From contig CALSSA010000006.1 in the NCBI GenBank assembly GCA_943788875.1, forward strand, positions 186,001-250,000: a DNA stretch of 64,000 nt, read 5' to 3'. The notes under the pieces were generated by a model. The model was not told the origin of the DNA. It did no database searches and saw only the letters and a list, made by a program, of their open reading frames with translations. The position numbers and the translations under genes were made by a program. This DNA comes from an uncultured Pseudomonadales bacterium. GTDB taxonomy: Bacteria; Pseudomonadota; Gammaproteobacteria; Pseudomonadales; Porticoccaceae. Positions 31,870-40,322 of this stretch are shown here, piece after piece. Every line of letters begins with the position of its first letter. Position 1 is the first letter of the stretch.

Positions 31870-32182
31870 GGCCTAAATCCTGAGAATAATCTTCATAGGC
31901 AGAAGCACGGCTGCCTGACTCGGAAGTGTTCTGGTTATCCTGCTCAGTACCCTCGGAGCTGTAGCGTTGAAATTGGTGCTTGGTTAATAAGGTACAATTT
32001 TCCGTCGCGGGATCAAATGTGATCAACACATCTCCCCTAGCCAGCTGGCGATGCACCTGCGCAACTTTATTGTCCATACCAGCCTCTTGAGCACCATAAT
32101 CCGTGCCCTCACGGAGAATAAATTCCTCGATAATGGCGCTTAGAATCTCAGCGCTAAGCCGGTCAATCGGAATCTCAATCAC
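31856..32182 (-). CDS. yheU: YheU/UPF0270 family protein with extended tail
   Basis: The first ~72 residues match the small YheU (UPF0270) family: IPIDRLSAEILSAIIEEFILREGTDYG and VAQVHRQLARGDVLITFDP. The E. coli protein is about 72 residues. This one is 108, with a Ser/Glu/Asp-rich, probably disordered tail. The function of the family is not established. It overlaps the genes on both sides (4 bases with the methyltransferase-like gene, 14 with tilS), so it is in an operon. Confidence 0.83.
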   Translation of the reverse strand: MIEIPIDRLSAEILSAIIEEFILREGTDYGAQEAGMDNKVAQVHRQLARGDVLITFDPATENCTLLTKHQFQRYSSEGTEQDNQNTSESGSRASAYEDYSQDLGHDND

Positions 32183-32952
32183 TGAGCCGGTTTCCTGAAG
32201 CGCAATGTCATGCGATCACTCTCCCCAATAGCGAGGTACCGATCGCGGTCAACATCACCCAAAGCTAAATTTGGCAGTAGCGTCCACACGCCTTTCGGGT
32301 GCTTGGTCGTATCTGCAGGGTTGGCATTAATCTCTGAAGAGGCCTCTAATACAAATCCAGCTTGCTGGGCAATCTCAATCACATAATCCTGAGTGACATA
32401 GCCACTTTCGACCATATTATCGCGGTCGGTTCCCGGTTTTGCCCGATGCTCCACTACCCCCAGTACACCGCCCGGTTTTAATGTTTTAAAAAATAAACCG
32501 AATGCCGCAACATCATTATTTGAACCCATCCAGTTATGCACATTTCTAAAGGTTAACACCGCATCAACGCTATTATCCGCAGTGGTCAGCAACTGGGCTT
32601 TGGCATCGAAAATGTGCACCTCAACATTGCCGTAGCGCGCAGGATTTGCTGCCAGCATTTTTTTGTAATTAGACAGTGAGCGGCGGAAATAAGCGCTCTT
32701 GGTCTCTGGGTTAGCATGGGATGCATATAATGTTCCCTTGATTCGATCGGCTAATACTTCGGTATACCAGCCGCCGCCAGGGCTAATTTCGACCACTGCC
32801 ATATCTTCACTGATAGTGAAAAAATCCAAAGTTTCGACTGGATGCCGGTACTGATCTCGCGCGACATTGTCCGGGTTGCGCTCGCTACCAGCCTGAGTGG
32901 CGGCCAAAAAGAAAACTGACATCAATAAAACGGCTTTACTCATTACCTTCAT
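32179..32952 (-). CDS. Exported methyltransferase-like protein
   Basis: The 257-residue protein has an N-terminal signal peptide (about residues 1-21), followed by a class I methyltransferase-like fold. The motif I equivalent is VVEISPGGGWYTEVLA (residues 53-68), an aspartate lies in HIFDAKAQ, and LKPGGVLGVVEHRAKPG is present. Such predicted periplasmic methyltransferases (COG4798-like) are known in proteobacteria, but SAM is not expected in the periplasm. The protein may thus bind another ligand or be inactive as a methyltransferase. It is the first gene of the yheU-tilS unit; its promoter should lie in 32953-33063. Confidence 0.78.
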   Translation of the reverse strand: MKVMSKAVLLMSVFFLAATQAGSERNPDNVARDQYRHPVETLDFFTISEDMAVVEISPGGGWYTEVLADRIKGTLYASHANPETKSAYFRRSLSNYKKMLAANPARYGNVEVHIFDAKAQLLTTADNSVDAVLTFRNVHNWMGSNNDVAAFGLFFKTLKPGGVLGVVEHRAKPGTDRDNMVESGYVTQDYVIEIAQQAGFVLEASSEINANPADTTKHPKGVWTLLPNLALGDVDRDRYLAIGESDRMTLRFRKPAQ

Positions 32953-33078
32953 CTTTCTTGTCCTTCTATTTTTATCGTTATGGAAACCTAACCCGGCTCG
33001 CCGATACTCGTTGATCGGCCTATAACAGAGCGGCTAATTAGTGCGATAATACAGGGCTAGACGGTGAAACAAAAAATT

Positions 33079-33567
33079 ATGCTCAATATAGTCCTCTACC
33101 AACCAGAGATTCCCCCAAATACCGGCAATATTATTCGCCTGTGTGCCAATACTGGGTTCAAATTACACCTGATCGAACCCCTAGGATTTGACCTGGATGA
33201 TAAAAAGCTGCGCCGCGCCGGCCTAGACTACCGCGAGTTTCAGTCACTGCAGGTACATGCCAGCTGGGCAGATTATAAGGATCAGGCTGGCGGCGGAGCC
33301 ATTTATGCATTAAGCACCAAAGGCACCAGCTGTTATTCCGCAGTACAGTATCAGCCCGGTGACACCTTATTATTTGGCCCGGAAACCAGAGGCTTGCCAG
33401 AGCATATTCGCGATGAGGCCGGCCCAGACAAGGTACTTCGTCTGCCCATGCAGAAGGACAGCCGCAGCCTGAATCTGTCTAACACTGTCTCCATTGTGGC
33501 CTATGAAGCTTGGCGTCAACATGGCTTTCAGGGCTGCCTGCAAACTCAGGATGGCAGCGCATTATGA
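33079..33567 (+). CDS. trmL: tRNA (cytidine/uridine-34 2'-O)-methyltransferase TrmL
   Basis: TrmL 2'-O-methylates the wobble base of tRNA-Leu isoacceptors. I start it at ATG 33079 because the family begins MLNIVLYQPEIPPNTGNIIRL; an in-frame GTG at 33064 would add five residues and is an alternative. The 162-residue SPOUT protein shows LRRAGLDYREF, LLFGPETRGLP and LNLSNTVSIVAYEAWRQ, which form the SAM-binding knot. The stop overlaps the flavodoxin ATG as ATGA. Confidence 0.95.
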   Translation: MLNIVLYQPEIPPNTGNIIRLCANTGFKLHLIEPLGFDLDDKKLRRAGLDYREFQSLQVHASWADYKDQAGGGAIYALSTKGTSCYSAVQYQPGDTLLFGPETRGLPEHIRDEAGPDKVLRLPMQKDSRSLNLSNTVSIVAYEAWRQHGFQGCLQTQDGSAL

Positions 33568-34097
33568 GCATAGAAATTGGTTTGTTTTATGGTAGCTCCA
33601 CTTGCTATACCGAGATGGCCGCAGAAAAAATTCGCGACAGCATCAATCGCATCGGTGGCAGCGAATTGGTGGTACTACACAATATTGCCTCTGACCCAGT
33701 AGCCCTGATGGCAGATTATCAATATTTGATCCTCGGCATCCCGACCTGGGACTACGGCGAATTACAGGAAGACTGGGAATCCCATTGGGACGCCATCGAC
33801 AGCCTTGACCTCAGTCAATCTCAGGTCGCTGTCTATGGTCTTGGTGACCAGATCGGCTATCCGGAATGGTTTCAGGATGCACTGGGCTATTTATGGGCAA
33901 AAGTGGTCAATCTGGGTGCCCGCGCCGTGGGAGCATGGCCCAATAAGGGCTATCAGTTTGAGGCCTCGAAAGCACTGACCGAAGACGGCCAGTTTTTTGT
34001 CGGCCTGCCTCTTGATGATGAAAACCAGCTGGATCTCACCGATGACTATATCGAAAGATGGTCCCAGCAGATTCTGCAAGAATTTGGACTACTCTAG
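33564..34097 (+). CDS. fldB: Flavodoxin (FldB-like)
   Basis: Flavodoxins are FMN electron carriers. I chose ATG 33564 (177 aa), which overlaps the trmL stop as ATGA. The longer open frame runs through trmL and has no family similarity. The FMN phosphate loop is near the N-terminus (GLFYGSSTCYTEMAAEKI), then IPTWDYGELQEDWESHW and the YGLGDQIGYPEWFQDALG loop with its aromatic FMN-stacking region. This is a long-chain flavodoxin of the FldB subgroup. The partner enzyme is unknown here. Confidence 0.9.
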   Translation: MSIEIGLFYGSSTCYTEMAAEKIRDSINRIGGSELVVLHNIASDPVALMADYQYLILGIPTWDYGELQEDWESHWDAIDSLDLSQSQVAVYGLGDQIGYPEWFQDALGYLWAKVVNLGARAVGAWPNKGYQFEASKALTEDGQFFVGLPLDDENQLDLTDDYIERWSQQILQEFGLL

Positions 34098-34111
34098 GAT
34101 GACCAGTCACC

Positions 34112-35362
34112 GTGCCTAATCTCTGGCATCTCGACAGGGCACCTGCCAGCAGGTCGACTCGGGAGATAGCCATTCTCGGCGCTGGCATTGCTGGTTGTAC
34201 TGCGGCCGCCGCCCTTGCGCAACGAGGTTTTAATGTCAGTGTTATTGATCGTCACCAGACTGCTGGCAGCGAAGCCTCTGGCAATAATCAGGGTATCGTG
34301 TATCCAAAATTATCGCCGCGGGATGATTTTCTGCCGCGGATCAATCTAGCCGCAATCAAGATAGCAAGTACTTACTACAGCCCATTCTGGCAGCAGGGTA
34401 TTGGCAGGCAATGCGGTATTATTGTGCTGCCCGAAAATAACAAGGTGCGGAATGACTTTAACCTAATCGGAGAGCAGTTTAGCCAGCAGTCGGATTTGGT
34501 CCAGCTTTGTAATAATCAACAGCTGTGTCAACTATCCGGCATTGAGCTGCAGGCTGAAGCCGGCTTATATTTTCCAGCACTGGGCTGGCTGCCTCCAGCA
34601 CAGATATGCCAGCAATTATTGGCACAGCACCAGATACCTCTGATTCAGGCTGATATAGATCGGATTGTGCATTCAGATGATCGCTGGCACCTATTGGCGC
34701 CTGATGGACAATGTAGTTTTTCCAGCGAAAGTCTGGTGATTGCCAATGCTTATGGCTGCCAGCAACTTGAGCAAACGCAGTTTTTGCCTGTGACTCAGCT
34801 GCGCGGACAAATTAGTGATCTGCAGGCGAATTCAGCAACCGCTGCCCTGAAAACGGTTATCTGCGGGGCCGGCTATATCACGCCGCAGCACAATGATCAG
34901 CACAGCTTTGGCGCAACCTACAATAAAGGAGTCTTTACCACTCAGGTACGGCGCGAAGACCATCAGGTAAATCTAGATCATATGTCTGCCACAGACATTG
35001 GCCTGGCTGAGACTATAGGCCCACAAGATCTGGACAATATGACCGGGCGCGCCAACTATAGATGCACCACCAAAGATTATCTGCCAATTGTCGGGGCCGT
35101 GCCTGATGTGCCACAACTGATGGAAGATTATGCCATTCTGCGCAGCGATGCTCGGGCCACAGTATCAGCGCTAGGCAGTTATCTACCCAACCTCTATATT
35201 AATTGCGGCATGGGCTCTCGAGGACTGAGTTACGCGCCATTAACCGCTGAGGTGTTAGCCTGTGAAATTGCCGGAGAAATATCAGATATCGAGCAAGACT
35301 TACGCCTGGCAATGCATCCGGCGCGATTTATTATTCGTGATCTAAAAAAGAAACGTATTTGA
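34112..35362 (+). CDS. mnmC: FAD-dependent cmnm5s2U34 oxidase, stand-alone MnmC C-terminal domain
   Basis: In E. coli the bifunctional MnmC finishes mnm5s2U at tRNA wobble position 34. Its C-terminal FAD domain removes carboxymethyl and its N-terminal domain methylates. This 416-residue protein aligns only with the FAD domain: dinucleotide motif GAGIAGCTAA (about residue 23), EASGNNQGIVYPKLSP, GWLPPAQICQQLL, TKDYLPIVGAVPD and GSRGLSYAPLTAEVLA. The start is GTG 34112, 14 bases after fldB. No methyltransferase half is present in the window. It is convergent with hemY. Confidence 0.85.
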   Translation: MPNLWHLDRAPASRSTREIAILGAGIAGCTAAAALAQRGFNVSVIDRHQTAGSEASGNNQGIVYPKLSPRDDFLPRINLAAIKIASTYYSPFWQQGIGRQCGIIVLPENNKVRNDFNLIGEQFSQQSDLVQLCNNQQLCQLSGIELQAEAGLYFPALGWLPPAQICQQLLAQHQIPLIQADIDRIVHSDDRWHLLAPDGQCSFSSESLVIANAYGCQQLEQTQFLPVTQLRGQISDLQANSATAALKTVICGAGYITPQHNDQHSFGATYNKGVFTTQVRREDHQVNLDHMSATDIGLAETIGPQDLDNMTGRANYRCTTKDYLPIVGAVPDVPQLMEDYAILRSDARATVSALGSYLPNLYINCGMGSRGLSYAPLTAEVLACEIAGEISDIEQDLRLAMHPARFIIRDLKKKRI

Positions 35363-35371
35363 CCGCCAGCC

Positions 35372-36574
35372 CTACTCTACTAGCCCAACCTCAAGGCCCT
35401 GTCGATACATATCAGCACTGGCTTCAGTCTCACCCAAAATATGCAGTACCTGGGCCATTTCCAGAAAGGTTTGAGGACGGGGATCCAGCTTAATAGCAGT
35501 ACTAAGATAGTCTCTGGCTTTGCCCATATACTCAAGACGCCTGCAGATGCGACCCAGAGCCAACAGCAGGTTGGCATCTTCACTATGGCTGGGCAGCCAT
35601 TTCTCGGCCATCGCCAACTGCTTTTCTGGATTGGAGACAGGCAATGCGCCGAACCGCTCAATTAGATCTGGGTGCCAATGGCTATGAAGGGCTTTGCCAA
35701 GCAATGGCAGCAGTCTTTCCGTTGCATTGATTTGGGCCAAAGCATCAGCAAACGGTACGACTAACTCTGGGGTCTTGCGCAGGGCCTTAGGCACTAGTTC
35801 CCAAAGCTCAGCCAGCTGATTGTACTGTCCAGTTTTATTTAAATCTGGGCTGGCAACGAAGTCTGCGAATAACCCCGAGTAGACCTTTATTTCCAAAGCG
35901 GCTGCGCCCTGCTTGGACGGTGACCCATAATGCTTAAAATCCCGAAGTAGCTTCTGCGCTGAATTCCAGTCGCGCTGCAGACAGTAAATATTCATCAGCT
36001 GTCGCAGAACACCTGTATCAGTAGGCCTATCTCGATGCAGTGGCTGCAATTTCCGCAATGCCTGAGCGAGCTGCTGATTGTTCACCAGCAGCTCAACCTC
36101 AGCCTTGATTGCCGCTGGCTCAGAAGCTGGATAACTGTCTTTCAGGCACTGTAATAATTCACCGGCTCCATCAATATCCTTATTATTGGCCGCCGCTTGG
36201 GCAGCAAATAACAGATTCACCTGAGACATGGACGATAGCTGGGCCGAGCCTGCCAGCATTTCGCTGGCTTTGGACCAGTCTTGATCTGCATACAGCAGCA
36301 GACCCTGAGCAGTTTTGCCAAGCTGCTTTGCATTGCGCCGGGAATTCCACCAACGGCTAAATCCGCCAGCGGAGATCACCCAACGAGTTAACAGCAACAA
36401 CCACAGCAGCGCAAAGGTAAACAGAACAAATAGTAAACCAGCGACCCAGAGGCTCATTTCTATACTTGTATCGGCAAAACCAATCAGCAAGTAGCCTGTG
36501 CCCTGCTGCATCAGCCACATTAATGCGGCGCCAACCAGCAGTGCCAGTACTAATGCCAGCAGCAGTTTTCTCAT
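35372..36574 (-). CDS. hemY: HemY-type TPR membrane protein of heme operon
   Basis: HemY of proteobacteria is an inner-membrane protein associated with heme synthesis, without a proven enzymatic role; it is not the protoporphyrinogen oxidase also called HemY. The 400-residue protein has two N-terminal transmembrane segments (about residues 4-28 and 40-68), then TPR-like helices to the end (for example LLFAAQAAANNKDIDGAGELL, LRQLMNIYCLQRDWNSAQKLL). Its start overlaps the hemX stop by 4 bases, so it belongs to the hemC-hemD-hemX-hemY operon. Confidence 0.9.
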   Translation of the reverse strand: MRKLLLALVLALLVGAALMWLMQQGTGYLLIGFADTSIEMSLWVAGLLFVLFTFALLWLLLLTRWVISAGGFSRWWNSRRNAKQLGKTAQGLLLYADQDWSKASEMLAGSAQLSSMSQVNLLFAAQAAANNKDIDGAGELLQCLKDSYPASEPAAIKAEVELLVNNQQLAQALRKLQPLHRDRPTDTGVLRQLMNIYCLQRDWNSAQKLLRDFKHYGSPSKQGAAALEIKVYSGLFADFVASPDLNKTGQYNQLAELWELVPKALRKTPELVVPFADALAQINATERLLPLLGKALHSHWHPDLIERFGALPVSNPEKQLAMAEKWLPSHSEDANLLLALGRICRRLEYMGKARDYLSTAIKLDPRPQTFLEMAQVLHILGETEASADMYRQGLEVGLVE

Positions 36575-37668
36575 AGCTGCGCCTCCTTGATGTTAGTCTT
36601 GGGCTGGCTATTGCGACGCTGTTGCACCAGCGCCTCAAGGGCGGCGACTGAACCCTGTATCTGAGGTAACGACCTTACTATCTGAGTTTGTTCAAGTTTA
36701 TCGAGCCGCCGCTGCACAACCTGCATCTGGTCAACTGGTTGAAAGTATTGAGCAAGATTGCTATTTATCTGTTCTAAGCAATAACTGTAAATATTCTGCT
36801 GCCCGCGCAGCGCAGCAGTCTGAGCCTGCTGAAACAGTACCGCGATATTGTGCCGCACAATGGACTGATCATCCGGCAGCATCAGGGGGACAATGGGCTG
36901 GTCGTGCTGACGAATCCGCACCAACTGGCTGAGGCTTTGACTGAGGTAGTCAAGTAATGCAGTGGTCGATCCCTCCTTAGCCTCTGAATCATCAATCACC
37001 TGCTGTGGACTAGAAACCAATTTGATGATTGGCAACTGGTCAATATTTTCAGCCAGCGCCACAAGCTCAACAAAAATACCTTCTACATCAACATCCACCG
37101 CCAGACGCACGGCATTCATATCTCTGGCCAACAGATCTCGAATCTCAGCTATATCTGCATTCTCCATCCGCTGCAAAATGGCATCTACATTTTCTAACAG
37201 AGCCAGTGGGATTTTATTGCTATGCTCGATTGGCAGACGCCTGCTGGCTAACCGAGTCAGGTGCAATGCTTCGGCAAGCATCAGATCTTCAGTTGTGGTC
37301 GAACTGAATTCCTGAAGTTCTTTGCCTTGAGCCTTGATAACCCTACCTAAAACAGCCACATGCTTTTTCAACTCGGCCAGACTCTGATTCTGAGCCTCCA
37401 AATGTTTATCGCTGCGATTGTCGTTTGCCTTCAAGGCTCGAATGGCGACAGACAATTCGGCTAGCTGAGCCTGAACATTGTTCCTGTCATGCTGCCAGTA
37501 AAACTGTGCTGCCAGAACACCGGCAGTCAATACAATAATAATAACCAGCAAGCCAAATACTTTTGCCAATGACCATCGCCGTTTGGCGGGCTTGGTTTTT
37601 TCGGCCTGGTTGCGGGTTTGCTGCGCGATTTCTTGCTTGGTTGTCGGTTTGGTTTGCTCTGTCACCAT
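36571..37668 (-). CDS. hemX: HemX, uroporphyrinogen-III C-methyltransferase-like membrane protein
   Basis: HemX is a single-pass membrane protein encoded in the hemCDXY operon; it carries an old uroporphyrinogen methyltransferase label but lacks that enzyme's fold. The 365-residue protein has a cytoplasmic basic N-terminus, one transmembrane helix (about residues 33-52), a coiled-coil region (about 60-115, rich in Gln and Leu) and a helical domain typical of the family (LHLTRLASRRLPIEHSN, LLDYLSQSLSQLVRIR). It probably scaffolds heme enzymes at the membrane; this role is inference. Confidence 0.88.
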   Translation of the reverse strand: MVTEQTKPTTKQEIAQQTRNQAEKTKPAKRRWSLAKVFGLLVIIIVLTAGVLAAQFYWQHDRNNVQAQLAELSVAIRALKANDNRSDKHLEAQNQSLAELKKHVAVLGRVIKAQGKELQEFSSTTTEDLMLAEALHLTRLASRRLPIEHSNKIPLALLENVDAILQRMENADIAEIRDLLARDMNAVRLAVDVDVEGIFVELVALAENIDQLPIIKLVSSPQQVIDDSEAKEGSTTALLDYLSQSLSQLVRIRQHDQPIVPLMLPDDQSIVRHNIAVLFQQAQTAALRGQQNIYSYCLEQINSNLAQYFQPVDQMQVVQRRLDKLEQTQIVRSLPQIQGSVAALEALVQQRRNSQPKTNIKEAQL

Positions 37669-37742
37669 CTACCCTCTATTACTGACGTCATTAATAGCAA
37701 AAGCTTAGCTTATTTTATACTGCTGACAAATGTCTTTTCAGA

Positions 37743-38492
37743 TCAGACCAGAGCCATTTGCGCGGCTCTAAACATAGACTCAGGCAGAGCATTTTCGGCC
37801 ACTGTTATATGGCTATAGCCTAATTCACGACCCATTTCCGCAACCCGCTCACTGGGCACAACCAGGCGGACATCACCACAGGTCTCTGGCCCCATGGCCT
37901 GCAGCAGTTCGCCACTGTGGGCAACCAAACATAGATACTGTTCAGATTGCGCCTCAGCCAGACTGAGCGGATCAATAACTCGTCGATACAGATCGCAGTA
38001 GCTGACGACTGCTCCCCGACTGATCAGAGTGTCAGCCAAAGTAGTGCGGCCACCAGTGCCACGGAAGATAATCACCGATTGATTGTCAAGATTTTGCAGC
38101 TGCGGCATCTCCTGCAGCAGCCCTTCTGTATTTTGCTGATGCTCAGGGCAGAGTACGCTGCAACCATAGTCTCGAAGTATTTCACCCGTCTGCTGACCCA
38201 CGGCAAATAGCTGCACATCCGGCAACATGGGCCAGTATTGATCTAGCCAGTGAAGCGCCTGTTCGGCAGCATTAGCGCTGATAAAAATAGCCCGATCAAA
38301 CTGAGCAAACTGAAGTATTAACTCTCGGATGCGCTCAACTTGATCCGCAGGCTCTGTCACTGGGACAATGCGCATAATGGGATTGTAGCTATAGCTGATA
38401 CCAGCTCCATCTAAAAGCTGCAGAAAAGCATCCTGTTCGCGCAGTGGTCGAACCACCAGCACCGACTTTTGAGCCTGGGGCTTAGTTGCCAT
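37743..38492 (-). CDS. hemD: Uroporphyrinogen-III synthase
   Basis: HemD closes hydroxymethylbilane to uroporphyrinogen III. I start it at ATG 38492 (249 aa), overlapping the hemC end by 11 bases. The longer frame to 38681 lies inside hemC and adds 63 residues with no family match. The protein is poorly conserved, as usual for HemD, but shows VLVVRP at the N-terminus, [39 protein letters not shown] and [10 protein letters not shown]. The gap between it and hemX is 74 bases. Confidence 0.93.
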   Translation of the reverse strand: MATKPQAQKSVLVVRPLREQDAFLQLLDGAGISYSYNPIMRIVPVTEPADQVERIRELILQFAQFDRAIFISANAAEQALHWLDQYWPMLPDVQLFAVGQQTGEILRDYGCSVLCPEHQQNTEGLLQEMPQLQNLDNQSVIIFRGTGGRTTLADTLISRGAVVSYCDLYRRVIDPLSLAEAQSEQYLCLVAHSGELLQAMGPETCGDVRLVVPSERVAEMGRELGYSHITVAENALPESMFRAAQMALV

Positions 38493-39414
38493 ATACCTCA
38501 GCCAAAATATCTCCTGCACCTGCTGCCAGCAACTGCTCAGCCAGTTGCACGCCGAGCTGCTCTGCATTTTGTACGTGGCCACGAATCTCAGCGCGCAATA
38601 TATTAGTACCGTCGATACTGCCCACCAGACCCCGAAGCCCCAAATTTTGGCCATCAGACTCCAGTTCAGCAAAACAGGCAATAGGCACTTGGCAGCCTCC
38701 CTGCAGGCGCCGATTGACTGCTCTTTCTGCCATCACGCAATGAGCTGTATCAATATGGTGCAAAGGTGCCAACAGGTCGCGAACAGCCTGATCATCGCAG
38801 CGACATTCAATGCCCACTGCCCCCTGTCCTCCTGCGGGCAGAGATAGTTCTGCCGCCAGACGACTGCTGATTCTATCTTCCATCTGCAAACGGATCAGTC
38901 CGGCACTGGCAAGAATAATCCCGTCGTACTCGCCGTTATCCAGCTTGCCCAGTCTTGTATTGACATTGCCGCGCAATTCTTTGATTTGCAGGGCCGGGAA
39001 ACTAGCTTGAATCTGTGACTGACGGCGCAGGCTGGATGTACCTATGACAGCGCCATCTGGCAGTTGCTCAATAGCTTGATAATCATTGGACACAAAGGCA
39101 TCCAAAGGATCCTCGCGCTCGCAAATCACTGCCAGCTCTAGACCTTCCGGAAACTCCATAGGGACATCTTTCATTGAGTGCACAGCAATATCTGCCCTAC
39201 CCTCAAGCATGGCAACTTCAAGCTCTTTAACAAAAAGACCTTTGCCGCCAACTTTTGACAATGGAGTATCCAGCAATATGTCGCCTTTGGTACTCATGGG
39301 TACCAGCTCCACCTCGAGTTCGGGGTGATAGGCAATCAACCGCGACTTGACATATTCTGCCTGCCACAGCGCTAGTGCACTTTTTCTTGTCGCTATACGA
39401 AGGATTTGAGTCAC
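38482..39414 (-). CDS. hemC: Porphobilinogen deaminase (hydroxymethylbilane synthase)
   Basis: HemC polymerises four porphobilinogens into hydroxymethylbilane on a dipyrromethane cofactor. The 310-residue length matches E. coli HemC (313). It shows [46 protein letters not shown] and the cofactor-attachment cysteine in [14 protein letters not shown]. It is the first heme gene of the operon, 56 bases downstream of the algR-like gene, the order known from Pseudomonas. Confidence 0.97.
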   Translation of the reverse strand: MTQILRIATRKSALALWQAEYVKSRLIAYHPELEVELVPMSTKGDILLDTPLSKVGGKGLFVKELEVAMLEGRADIAVHSMKDVPMEFPEGLELAVICEREDPLDAFVSNDYQAIEQLPDGAVIGTSSLRRQSQIQASFPALQIKELRGNVNTRLGKLDNGEYDGIILASAGLIRLQMEDRISSRLAAELSLPAGGQGAVGIECRCDDQAVRDLLAPLHHIDTAHCVMAERAVNRRLQGGCQVPIACFAELESDGQNLGLRGLVGSIDGTNILRAEIRGHVQNAEQLGVQLAEQLLAAGAGDILAEVYGN

Positions 39415-39470
39415 GGAAGAAACCTGCTGCTATTCACTTTCCGCCATTATCAACCATTTGAGCGCCTTTG

Positions 39471-40193
39471 TCAGAGCAGCGGGATTAATTGACGTAAATA
39501 GGATACCCGACGTCGACTTACTGTAGGCTGAATCCTCAGCCCTTCAATAACCACAGTCATATGATCATCGACAAGCTGCAACTTATTGATAGCTTTAATT
39601 GCCACCAGAGTATTGCGATGAATCTTAACGAACAGTCCTTCAAACTCAACCATCAGGCTGTTGAGAGAATCATTGATTGTTACAGTACGGCCAAGTAAAT
39701 GGGCCACTACATATTTCTGCTCGGCACGAAATAACAAAACTTCATCCACCGGAATACGGTCTATACCAAGATAAGAATAAACATAGATATGGGTGCGCGG
39801 AACGCCGCGAGCTTCTCTGCGCTGCTTGTGGACCAGACGACTTGCAGCCAGAACTGAGGCAACAACATCCTCCGAGTTGGCCAGGCGCAAATTGAAAGAG
39901 TTCTCTCTGGTGATGGCTTCTGGCATAGGATTGAAACCATCGAAGGACGGGCAAAATATCAGCACAGGAGCCAATTCCAGCTCTGCCACCAGCTCAGTGA
40001 TCCAGCCCCCATCGAACTGAGGAGCTGACAGATTTATAATCAGGATATCTGGGGGTGAATGCTGGGCAACCCTAAGCGCATCTGAGCTAGTACTCGCAAC
40101 TCCCACAACCTCTATATTCTTCATCGTTGCCAGCAGATTCTCAACACGAAGACCAGCCAACAATTCTTTATCAACGATCAATACCCTGATCAT
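39471..40193 (-). CDS. algR: AlgR-type LytTR regulator with degenerate receiver
   Basis: AlgR of Pseudomonas is a LytTR-family response regulator controlling alginate, twitching and other surface traits. This 240-residue protein keeps the layout: receiver-like domain 1-120 and LytTR DNA-binding domain about 135-238 (IDRIPVDEVLLFRAEQKYVV, FVKIHRNTLVAI). The receiver lacks key residues. The phosphoacceptor position 54 is Asn (DILIINLSAP), the acidic pair is D8-K9 where two acidic residues are expected, and the conserved Lys-Pro after strand 5 reads RLA. It is thus probably a pseudo-receiver that is not phosphorylated. The kinase gene algZ/fimS, normally between argH and algR, is absent. Confidence 0.85.
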   Translation of the reverse strand: MIRVLIVDKELLAGLRVENLLATMKNIEVVGVASTSSDALRVAQHSPPDILIINLSAPQFDGGWITELVAELELAPVLIFCPSFDGFNPMPEAITRENSFNLRLANSEDVVASVLAASRLVHKQRREARGVPRTHIYVYSYLGIDRIPVDEVLLFRAEQKYVVAHLLGRTVTINDSLNSLMVEFEGLFVKIHRNTLVAIKAINKLQLVDDHMTVVIEGLRIQPTVSRRRVSYLRQLIPLL

Positions 40194-40284
40194 ATTTATT
40201 TATTCCTTTTATTTGGTCTCATCCCTGACCTCTAGTATGGTCGCTGGAGGCGTTAACTTCTACCCAACCGCCTTCAGTATTAGC

Positions 40285-40290
40285 TATAAT
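40285..40290 (+). promoter_or_regulatory. -10 box for argH
   Basis: A TATAAT on the plus strand sits 33 bases before the argH ATG, in the 129-base divergent gap between the algR-like gene and argH. The -35 element is not convincing. Confidence 0.4.
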
Positions 40291-40322
40291 TCCACCCTCA
40301 ACTACTAACTGAGCAACCTCAG

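Noticed and set aside
38493..38681. 63-residue N-terminal extension of HemD with hydrophobic residues
   Set aside because: It is an antiparallel-free shadow of hemC in another frame; HemD is soluble and begins near KSVLVVRP.
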